From: a virus
Strand: one strand, 5' to 3'
IMG/VR virus record: IMGVR_UViG_3300021356_000152
Location: 1-25,174 of that record
DNA: 25,174 nucleotides
Shown: piece by piece, positions 7,194 through 13,431 of the stretch
Layout of the letters: every line of letters starts with the position of its first letter
Position numbering within the stretch: the first letter of the stretch is position 1
Position numbers and translations under genes: made by a program
The notes under the pieces: generated by a model
What the model saw: only the letters and a program-made list of their open reading frames with translations
What the model was told of the DNA's origin: nothing
Database searches by the model: none

Positions 7194-8665
7194 GAGTTGC
7201 AATTTCCAAGAAGAACGAAGTATATCTCAGAATTTCTGCACCACCTCATATCAATTATGAGTTGTCTGATTACTTCACGTTTGATGTTCCAAACGCAAAG
7301 TATCTACGTTCTCAACGGAAATATAAATGGTGGGACGGCAAGATCAAACTATACTCCCCAGGTACAGGTGAATTGTACGTGGGTCTCTACCCATATCTGA
7401 TCGAGTGGTTAGAGCAGAACAACTATGAATATGAAGTAAAGGACAGCAAGTTCTATGGTCTCCCTGTACAAGAGACTGACAATGTAAATCACCTTGCAGT
7501 CAAAGGATTTCTAAGGACACTGAACCTCAAGCATCAACCAAGAGACTATCAGGTAGATGCAATCTTCCAAGCAATCAAATACCAACGCAGACTGATCCTG
7601 TCACCTACAGCATCTGGTAAGTCCATGATGATCTATGGATTGATCAGATGGCACATGAGATATGATAGACAGATTCTATTGATTGTGCCTACCACCTCAC
7701 TGGTGGAGCAGATGTATAAAGACTTTGAAGACTATGGTTGGCAAGCATCTGCATACTGCCACAAGATCTACGGTGGTAAAGACAAGTACGATAAAGATAA
7801 ACCAGTTGTGATCTCAACGTGGCAGTCTATTCACAAAGAATCTAGAGAGTGGTTCGATAGATTCGATGTGGTGATTGGTGATGAAGCACACAACTTCCAA
7901 GCAAAATCACTGACAAACATCCTAACGAAGATGCATCAATGCAGACATCGTATTGGATTTACTGGTACGTTGTCAGGTGCAAAGACTCACCAGTTAGTTC
8001 TAGAAGGATTGTTTGGTAAGGTCAACAAAGTTACCAAGACATCAGAACTACAACGTGCAGGATATCTTTCCAAACTGAGAATCAAAGTGATTGTTCTCAA
8101 GCATCCTAGTCAGAAGTTTGAGAATTTTCAGGACGAGATGGACTACATCGTAGGACATGATCAACGTAATAAGTTCATCAAAAATCTTGCTAAGGATCTT
8201 CCTGGTAATACACTCATCCTATTCAACCTAGTTGAGAAGCACGGAGACCCTCTTTTTGAACTCATAAATAGTAGCATCACAGATAGACCAGTACATTATG
8301 TAACAGGTGAAGTTGATGTAGAAGAACGTGAACGCATTAGGGAACTGACAGAAGATTCTGAACGTTCTCTTATTGTTGCTTCCTACGGAACTTTCTCCAC
8401 AGGAATCAATATCAAAAATCTTCACAACGTTATATTTGCCTCCCCATCCAAGTCAAAGATTCGCAACTTGCAATCGATTGGAAGGGTTCTTCGGAAAGGT
8501 GAAAACAAAACAACCGCAACTCTATATGATATTGCAGATGACATTTCTGGTAATCACTACCGAAACTATACTCTCAATCATCTAATAGAACGGATAAAAA
8601 TATATAACGAAGAAGACTTTGATTATGAGATCATAGAAGTCAAATTACGAGACAAGAATGATTAA
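7190..8665 (+). CDS. uvsW: UvsW RNA-DNA and DNA helicase
   Basis: UvsW is a superfamily 2 helicase that unwinds R-loops and branched DNA, which shifts T4-type replication from origin-dependent to recombination-dependent. At 491 aa it is close to T4 UvsW (about 503 aa). Visible motifs are Walker A ASGKS (residues 141-145), DEAH (231-234), motif III FTGTLSG, and motif VI QSIGRVLRKG. The N-terminal 100 residues match the small UvsW substrate-binding domain. The start codon overlaps uvsY by four bases and the stop overlaps the next gene by eight. Confidence 0.97.
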   Translation: MRVAISKKNEVYLRISAPPHINYELSDYFTFDVPNAKYLRSQRKYKWWDGKIKLYSPGTGELYVGLYPYLIEWLEQNNYEYEVKDSKFYGLPVQETDNVNHLAVKGFLRTLNLKHQPRDYQVDAIFQAIKYQRRLILSPTASGKSMMIYGLIRWHMRYDRQILLIVPTTSLVEQMYKDFEDYGWQASAYCHKIYGGKDKYDKDKPVVISTWQSIHKESREWFDRFDVVIGDEAHNFQAKSLTNILTKMHQCRHRIGFTGTLSGAKTHQLVLEGLFGKVNKVTKTSELQRAGYLSKLRIKVIVLKHPSQKFENFQDEMDYIVGHDQRNKFIKNLAKDLPGNTLILFNLVEKHGDPLFELINSSITDRPVHYVTGEVDVEERERIRELTEDSERSLIVASYGTFSTGINIKNLHNVIFASPSKSKIRNLQSIGRVLRKGENKTTATLYDIADDISGNHYRNYTLNHLIERIKIYNEEDFDYEIIEVKLRDKND

Positions 8666-9083
8666 CTACATTAAAAAAGACGAAGAGTTTCTCGGCATTA
8701 TTAAACTACAAACTCGTGAGGAGATCATTGCCAAGGTTTTGGTCTCCGATGAGGATGAAGAAACATCATTGATTCTCATCTCAGAACCCGTGGTTGCAGA
8801 GACTTTCAAAAAGAAAGTTGAGGATGAGGACGGCATCAAAGAAATTATTGGTTTGACATTTAATAAGTGGATGCAGTTTTCTGATGCAGAGTTTTTTGTA
8901 TTGAAAGAAGAAGACATTATTACTATTGCCCCCGTCTCTGCAGAGATGTCACATTATTATACTCTGTACCAAGTACAAGAGTCCGACGTTGAAGTTGATC
9001 AAGTTGAACCAAAACATGTCAAAGGGTATATTGATAAAATTTCTTCCTTCAAACAGAAATTAGAAAATATATTTAAGCTCTAA
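8658..9083 (+). CDS. Probable Sm-like (LSm-fold) phage protein
   Basis: The 141-aa protein overlaps the end of uvsW by eight bases. Residues about 10-50 show an Sm-like beta pattern: small residue, charged turn (TREEIIAKV), an acidic loop (SDEDEET), then ILISEPVV. The C-terminal part (about 95-141) is a charged helical tail. A similar pattern occurs in the 95-aa protein at 19601-19888. Sm-like folds are commonly oligomeric RNA-binding proteins, but no such activity can be read from the sequence here. The fold call is inference from pattern. The protein lies between uvsW and the gp55 promoter. Confidence 0.6.
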   Translation: MINYIKKDEEFLGIIKLQTREEIIAKVLVSDEDEETSLILISEPVVAETFKKKVEDEDGIKEIIGLTFNKWMQFSDAEFFVLKEEDIITIAPVSAEMSHYYTLYQVQESDVEVDQVEPKHVKGYIDKISSFKQKLENIFKL

Positions 9084-9130
9084 ATCTCTGAACCCTCTAC
9101 AAGGATTATTGTACTCAGAAAATGGTAAGG

Positions 9131-9146
9131 TGTCAATACCTTGACA
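9131..9146 (+). repeat. Inverted repeat overlapping the -35 box of the gp55 promoter
   Basis: TGTCAA-TACC-TTGACA is a perfect six-base inverted repeat whose right arm is exactly the -35 element TTGACA. A second nested repeat, AAGGT/ACCTT, overlaps it. It looks like an operator for a dimeric regulator, or a hairpin in an upstream transcript. No regulator is identified. Confidence 0.6.
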
Positions 9147-9169
9147 TTAAGATAATCTCTTGATATAAT
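9141..9169 (+). promoter_or_regulatory. Consensus sigma-70 promoter for gp55
   Basis: TTGACA (9141-9146), a 17-base spacer and TATAAT (9164-9169) form an exact bacterial sigma-70 consensus, read by the host RNA polymerase. The predicted start lies about 9176, some 17 bases before the gp55 ATG. It allows expression of gp55, gp47 and gp46 before phage late transcription. Confidence 0.92.
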
Positions 9170-9192
9170 CTGGTCAACGGTGATAAAGATAA

Positions 9193-9684
9193 ATGATGTA
9201 CACCACCATGCCAGCAAAGAAGAAAGAACATTACCTAAACAATAAGGAGTTTCTTGCTGCTCTTATCGAATATAAGACTGCTGTAAACTATGCCAAAGAG
9301 AAGGGTTTGGTCAAACCTCGTATCTCAAATTATTTGGGTGAATGTTTTCTGAAGATTGCTACGCATCTATCGTATCGTCCTAACTTTATTAACTACATGT
9401 ATAAGGACGACATGATTTGTGATGGTATTGAAAATTGCATTCAGTACATCGATAACTTCGATCACAATAAATCTTCCAACCCATTTGCATACTTCACACA
9501 GATTGTGTTCTATGCATTCCTGAGACGTATTGCCAAAGAGAAAAGGCAACTGGATATTCGACAGAAGATTGTTGACAAACTAGACTACAGTCAGTTATTC
9601 TATGGTGATGCTGACGATGTTGCATCCATGTCTGACATGAACAGCATCAAAGAACAAATTAACTCGTCATATTATAATCGATGA
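9193..9684 (+). CDS. 55: Late transcription sigma factor gp55
   Basis: gp55 is the T4-type sigma factor that directs host RNA polymerase to TATAAATA late promoters, working with the gp45 sliding clamp and the co-activator gp33. The 163-aa protein is near T4 gp55 (185 aa). Typical parts are the PAKKKEHYLNNKEFLAALIEYK N terminus (split about residues 6-27) and the sigma region 2-like segment around NPFAYFTQIVFYAFLRRIAKEK. ATG codons at 9193, 9196 and 9208 are all possible starts; MPAKKK at 9208 fits the family best, but the upstream sequence does not decide. It lies directly behind the perfect host promoter. No gp33 is seen in this window. Confidence 0.92.
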   Translation: MMYTTMPAKKKEHYLNNKEFLAALIEYKTAVNYAKEKGLVKPRISNYLGECFLKIATHLSYRPNFINYMYKDDMICDGIENCIQYIDNFDHNKSSNPFAYFTQIVFYAFLRRIAKEKRQLDIRQKIVDKLDYSQLFYGDADDVASMSDMNSIKEQINSSYYNR

Positions 9685-10709
9685 AAGTCCTCTTGATTAC
9701 CGATCAACACTTCGGAGTTCGTAATGACAACCAAACTTTCCAAGAAATTTATAGAGAATACTACGGCACGGTAGTCATCCCTTTCATCAAAAAGAATAAG
9801 ATCAAGAACATCATCTGTCTAGGTGACACCTTTGATAAAAGAAAGTCTATCAACTTTCAGTCTCTAGATGCAGCAAAAGAGATGTGGTTTGATCCATTGC
9901 AAGAGATGGGTGTTCACATGTGGATGTTGGTGGGTAACCATGACATCTATTACAAGAATACAGTGCAGATCAATGCACCAAATCTGCTGTTGAACGAATA
10001 CACTAACATCACAGTAATCGATACAGTTGGTGAGATTGGCATTGAGGATACCAGCATTCTAATGATGCCTTGGATTTGTGATGACAATATGGATGAGATC
10101 ATGTCCGCAGTCAAAGAGACTCAAGCAAAGATTTGTATGGGTCACCTAGAACTGAAAGGTTTCATGGCACACCCTGGTTATGTGCATGAGCATGGACTTG
10201 ACATGAGTATGTTCAGTAAGTTTGACGTTGTTTGCTCTGGTCACTATCACACCAAATCAACTAACGGAAACATCAACTACCTAGGCAATCCCTATCAGTT
10301 GTATTGGAATGATGTGTATGATGATCGTGGATTCCATGTTCTAGATACAAAGACAAGCAAACTAAAGTTCTATAAGAATCCATACAACACCTTTGAAAAG
10401 ATTGTCTACGACGATGGTGTTGGTGATCTTCCAAAACTAAAGAATCGATATGTAAAACTTATCGTACAGAAGAAATCTGACTTCCACAAGTTTGACAACT
10501 TTGTGAAATCACTGTATGATATGGGGGTCGCAGACCTTAAAATCATTGAGGATCTGACTGTCGAACTATCTGATCTCGACGAAGACGTTGAGACTGAAGA
10601 TACTCTTACTCTCCTTGAAAACTATATTCAGGACGTTGAGACTGATATAGATAAGGGGATGGTTACGGATATCGTCAAGTCTCTTTATCAAGAAGCTGTA
10701 GCACTATGA
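9681..10709 (+). CDS. 47: Recombination exonuclease subunit gp47 (SbcD/Mre11-like)
   Basis: gp47 is the nuclease subunit of the gp46/gp47 complex, which resects DNA ends for recombination and helps degrade host DNA. Metallophosphoesterase motifs are all visible: TDQHFG (Asp8, His10), LGDTFDKR, GNHD (85-88), a GH motif in MGHLELKG, and SGHYHTK. The 342-aa length matches T4 gp47 (339 aa). The C-terminal 90 residues are acidic and helical and should bind gp46. It overlaps gp55 and the following small gene by four bases each, so the unit is probably translated in a coupled way. Confidence 0.97.
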   Translation: MKVLLITDQHFGVRNDNQTFQEIYREYYGTVVIPFIKKNKIKNIICLGDTFDKRKSINFQSLDAAKEMWFDPLQEMGVHMWMLVGNHDIYYKNTVQINAPNLLLNEYTNITVIDTVGEIGIEDTSILMMPWICDDNMDEIMSAVKETQAKICMGHLELKGFMAHPGYVHEHGLDMSMFSKFDVVCSGHYHTKSTNGNINYLGNPYQLYWNDVYDDRGFHVLDTKTSKLKFYKNPYNTFEKIVYDDGVGDLPKLKNRYVKLIVQKKSDFHKFDNFVKSLYDMGVADLKIIEDLTVELSDLDEDVETEDTLTLLENYIQDVETDIDKGMVTDIVKSLYQEAVAL

Positions 10710-10963
10710 TGGTCTATATTCTAGTATCAGAAGAAAAGGGTGGTGTCTATGCTTCCATGAACAATCAGACTGGTCAAAAGGTCGTTCAGATGTTCAAGGC
10801 AGAGGATGATGCTGAGAGATTTCGTCTATTACTAGAAGCAGACGAGAGAGATCAAGATCTACAAGTGCAATGCACAGAACAAGAAACTGTAATCACAAAC
10901 TGCAAAGTATTTGGATACAGTTACTCAATTATAGACTCTGACGAATTTATTATCCCAACATGA
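10706..10963 (+). CDS. DUF3110-like protein between gp47 and gp46
   Basis: The 85-aa protein begins MMVYILVSEEKGGVYAS and has a middle block FKAEDDAERFRLLLEADE that closely resembles the DDAERY...LLEA signature of DUF3110, a small family known mainly from cyanobacteria. The C-terminal CKVFGYSYSIIDSDEFIIP also fits that family's pattern. The family call is from memory of the motif, not a search. It is inserted between the two subunits of the gp46/47 nuclease with four-base overlaps on both sides, which suggests joint expression and perhaps a role with that complex. Function is unknown. Confidence 0.65.
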   Translation: MMVYILVSEEKGGVYASMNNQTGQKVVQMFKAEDDAERFRLLLEADERDQDLQVQCTEQETVITNCKVFGYSYSIIDSDEFIIPT

Positions 10964-12684
10964 TTGTCTTTGAAAAGATTCGGTGGAAGAACTTCCTGAG
11001 CACAGGTAATCAGTTCACTGAAGTTAAGTTGAACCCACAGAGAGGAACACTCATCGTTGGGCAGAATGGTGCTGGCAAATCTACCATCTTGGATGCGTTG
11101 TGTTTTGTACTGTTCAACAAACCGTTCCGTAAAATTAACAAACCCCAACTAGTAAACTCTATCAATGAGAAAGATTGTCTTGTAGAAATTGAGTTTACGA
11201 TTGGCAAGAATGATTACAAAGTTGTGCGTGGCATCAAACCTAATAAGTTTGAGATTCATCGTAACGACAAACTAATCGATCAAGATGCTGCAGCAAAAGA
11301 CTACCAGGCATATCTTGAGAAGAACATTCTGCAACTGACCTACAAGTCATTCACTCAGGTTGTGATCCTGGGTAGCAGTACCTTTGTTCCTTTCATGCAA
11401 CTGCCTGCTGCTCATCGTCGTGAGGTGATTGAAGATCTGCTAGACATTCGTATCTTCTCCACCATGAACAATCTGTTGAAGGATCGGTTCAAGATGAACG
11501 AGGTTGAGTGTCGTTCTACTGATCGTGACATTGTGTTCAAGAAGCAGCAGATTGAGATGCAGGAAGAACACATTCAAGAAGTCAGAGCAAATAATAGAGC
11601 ACGTATTGATACGGCAAAGAAGAAACGTGAGGATCTATCTGATGAAAATGATACTCTTCAGATGCAAGTCAAGAACCTCAACTATATGCACAAGGTAAAG
11701 ACTGAGCAACTTGGTGATCTTACTGAGGCAGTCAAGACAATGGATCAGATGAAGTCTATCCGTTGGAAGATCAATGACAAGATCAAGACAGGTGATAAGC
11801 AGATTCAGTTCTATACTGACAATCAGACTTGTCCTACATGCACCCGTCCTATTGATGATTCTTTCCGTACAGAACAACTAGCAAATCTAGATAAGAAAGG
11901 TGTTGAATATCATGGTGCATTGAGTGATCTTGATAGCAAGATGAGTGTTCTGCAGGGTAAACTTGACGATTTCAAATTGAAATCTGAGGATATCCAAACA
12001 TTGTCTGTAGAAATCCAGAACAAGAACTTTACAATTTCCAAGAACAATGATATAATTTCTGAGAAAGAGAAGGAGATTGCGACTCTTGAGGAGCAATTGA
12101 ATTCTCAATCTAAGAGTGTGAAGAAACTTTCTCTCTTCGAGAAAGAACTTCTGGAGTTGCAAGGAAAACTAACGTCTTCTAAGAAACTACAGCAGTGTTA
12201 CACTCTGATCTCTTCTCTCCTGAAAGATGATGGGATCAAGTCTAAAATTGTGAAGACTTACATTCCTGCTATCAATCAGAGAATCAATAGTCGTCTACAA
12301 TCTATGGACTTCTTTGTCAACTTCCAACTTGACGAAGAATTTAATGAGGTGATTAAATCTCGTTTTCGTGATGACTTTACCTATGCCTCATTTTCTGAGG
12401 GAGAGAAACAAAAGATCGACTTGGCACTACTCTTTACCTGGAGAAGTATTGCCAAGATGAAAAACTCAGTTAGCACCAACCTCCTCATACTTGATGAAGT
12501 TTTTGATTCTAGTCTTGATGCCACAGGTACTGAAGATCTTCTGAAAATCCTTCGTGATCTGTCAGAAGATACAAACATCTTTGTCATATCTCATAAAGGG
12601 GAGGTGCTAGTTGACAAGTTTCCTCGTATAATTAAGTTTGAGAAACAACAAGACTTCTCTAAACTTATCGTAGAAGAAACATGA
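10960..12684 (+). CDS. 46: Recombination ATPase subunit gp46 (SbcC/Rad50-like)
   Basis: gp46 is the SMC-like ATPase partner of gp47. Visible in order: Walker A GQNGAGKS (residues 34-41), a first coiled coil, a zinc-hook CPTC (Cys291-Cys294) for dimerisation, a second coiled coil, the ABC signature FSEGEKQK, Walker B LLILDEVFDSSLD, and a histidine switch in VISHKGE. The 574-aa length is close to T4 gp46 (560 aa). It overlaps the upstream DUF3110-like gene and the downstream 44-aa ORF by four bases each. Confidence 0.97.
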   Translation: MIVFEKIRWKNFLSTGNQFTEVKLNPQRGTLIVGQNGAGKSTILDALCFVLFNKPFRKINKPQLVNSINEKDCLVEIEFTIGKNDYKVVRGIKPNKFEIHRNDKLIDQDAAAKDYQAYLEKNILQLTYKSFTQVVILGSSTFVPFMQLPAAHRREVIEDLLDIRIFSTMNNLLKDRFKMNEVECRSTDRDIVFKKQQIEMQEEHIQEVRANNRARIDTAKKKREDLSDENDTLQMQVKNLNYMHKVKTEQLGDLTEAVKTMDQMKSIRWKINDKIKTGDKQIQFYTDNQTCPTCTRPIDDSFRTEQLANLDKKGVEYHGALSDLDSKMSVLQGKLDDFKLKSEDIQTLSVEIQNKNFTISKNNDIISEKEKEIATLEEQLNSQSKSVKKLSLFEKELLELQGKLTSSKKLQQCYTLISSLLKDDGIKSKIVKTYIPAINQRINSRLQSMDFFVNFQLDEEFNEVIKSRFRDDFTYASFSEGEKQKIDLALLFTWRSIAKMKNSVSTNLLILDEVFDSSLDATGTEDLLKILRDLSEDTNIFVISHKGEVLVDKFPRIIKFEKQQDFSKLIVEET

Positions 12685-12815
12685 TCCACGCATTTGGGCA
12701 TTGGCTCGGTCAACATCCATCGATCTTTGCCGTCTTAGGGGGTCTAACATTGGCCCCCATAAGTTTCTACATGCATGACTCTATCAAACACCCTGAAAGA
12801 TATCAGCATAAATAA
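12681..12815 (+). CDS. 44-aa membrane peptide downstream of gp46
   Basis: This short ORF starts at ATG 12681, overlapping the gp46 stop (ATGA), and ends in TAATG that overlaps the next start. The peptide begins MIHAFGHWLGQHPS and contains one hydrophobic segment (about residues 15-31, FAVLGGLTLAPISFYM) followed by a charged tail, so it is probably a single-pass membrane protein. The double coupling to its neighbours argues that it is real despite its size. No family is recognised. Confidence 0.6.
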   Translation: MIHAFGHWLGQHPSIFAVLGGLTLAPISFYMHDSIKHPERYQHK

Positions 12816-13027
12816 TGCCTGGTGACGATTATTCTAAATACAAATTCGGTGGTTTTGAAGTCACTGACGTAAACATTCTCAGACTCATTTCTGAACTGGA
12901 GGGTTCATATCAACTGCTCAAGTACATGGGATTTAAGGAAGACATGGAGACGTTAGATGAAATCAAAAAAAGGTACTATAAAAAATACTTCCAAATCATC
13001 AAAGAAAATAAAAGTAAGGGGGATTAG
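12815..13027 (+). CDS. Small protein of unknown function ending inside tRNA-Ala
   Basis: The 70-aa protein has an acidic, helical N-terminal part (DVNILRLISELEGSYQLLKYMG) and a very basic C terminus (KKRYYKKYFQIIKENKSKGD). It starts in the TAATG overlap with the 44-aa ORF. Its last three codons (GGG GAT TAG) lie within the 5' end of the tRNA gene, overlapping it by ten bases. No family is recognised. Because the mature tRNA would be cut from the same transcript, mRNA and tRNA products compete if both come from one RNA. Confidence 0.65.
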   Translation: MPGDDYSKYKFGGFEVTDVNILRLISELEGSYQLLKYMGFKEDMETLDEIKKRYYKKYFQIIKENKSKGD

Positions 13028-13090
13028 CTCAGTTGGTAGAGCACCTGCTTTGCAAGCAGGCTGTCAGGAGTTCGAGTCTCCTATCCTCCA
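13018..13090 (+). tRNA. tRNA-Ala (anticodon UGC)
   Basis: The 73 bases fold into a full cloverleaf. The acceptor arms are GGGGGAT (13018-13024) and ATCCTCC (13083-13089). The D-stem is GCTC/GAGC, the anticodon stem CCTGC/GCAGG holds loop TTTGCAA (anticodon TGC), and the T-stem AGGAG/CTCCT has loop TTCGAGT. The discriminator is A13090 and CCA is not encoded. The G3:U70 wobble pair, the main identity element for alanine, is present. It would read GCA, GCG and GCU codons, which are common in the capsid genes here. Confidence 0.97.
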
Positions 13091-13109
13091 TAACCAAGGG
13101 TACTCAAGA

Positions 13110-13280
13110 ATGAAAATCAACCTTTGGTATTGCGTTGACATGGGTCAATGGCGTTGGACACTGATGGATGACCGTGACAGTCCATATCGGATGGAGTCTG
13201 GTCAACGTCCATTTCTTCGTGATGCTATGAACGACGTTGCCAATACCGTGGAATACATGCTAGAAACGAAACAACAATGA
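13110..13280 (+). CDS. Small Trp-rich protein of unknown function
   Basis: The 56-aa protein begins MKINLWYCVDMGQWRWTLMD and contains a helical C-terminal half (RPFLRDAMNDVANTVEYMLE). The open frame extends upstream to 12957 through the tRNA, but the only sensible start after the tRNA is ATG 13110, with AAGGG (13096-13100) as a modest ribosome-binding site. The N-terminal beta-like strands followed by a helix suggest a small compact domain. Its stop overlaps the start of the 30-aa ORF. The family is not recognised. Confidence 0.65.
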   Translation: MKINLWYCVDMGQWRWTLMDDRDSPYRMESGQRPFLRDAMNDVANTVEYMLETKQQ

Positions 13281-13369
13281 GCACAAAACAGAAGCCAGCA
13301 CCTCAGGGTCAGTACAAGCATCCCTGGTACAAGGCAATCGAAAGAATGGAAGGACAGAAGAAGAAGTGA
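13277..13369 (+). CDS. 30-aa basic peptide (putative)
   Basis: ATG 13277 overlaps the previous stop (ATGA) and the ORF ends in TGA at 13367-13369. The peptide is short and Lys/Gln/Pro-rich, with HPWYKAIERMEG in the middle and a KKK end. The coupled start favours translation; the size makes it uncertain. No function can be assigned. Confidence 0.45.
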   Translation: MSTKQKPAPQGQYKHPWYKAIERMEGQKKK

Positions 13370-13373
13370 CCAC

Positions 13374-13398
13374 CACCCCTTGACTGGGGTCTTTTCTT
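13374..13398 (+). terminator. Weak terminator-like hairpin after the small genes
   Basis: ACCCC and GGGGT flank a TTGACT loop and are followed by CTTTTCTT. The stem is short and the T-run is interrupted, so termination would be partial. The loop is the -35 box of the promoter at 13380-13408. Confidence 0.4.
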
Positions 13399-13408
13399 GG
13401 GATATAGT
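13380..13408 (+). promoter_or_regulatory. Sigma-70 promoter for the CobT-like gene
   Basis: TTGACT (13380-13385), a 17-base spacer and TATAGT (13403-13408) match the sigma-70 consensus in ten of twelve positions. The gene's Shine-Dalgarno GAGGA (13422-13426) and ATG 13432 follow. This is an early- or middle-type host promoter. Confidence 0.7.
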
Positions 13409-13431
13409 ATGTACATCAAGTGAGGAACAGG

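Noticed and set aside
12807-12814. CATAAATA directly before ATG 12815 as a late promoter
   Set aside because: It abuts the start codon, so it would give no leader for that gene. It might act on the tRNA region, but nothing else supports it.
12957-13109. N-terminal extension of the 56-aa gene through tRNA-Ala
   Set aside because: The extension would translate the whole tRNA gene; ATG 13110 after the tRNA is the sensible start.
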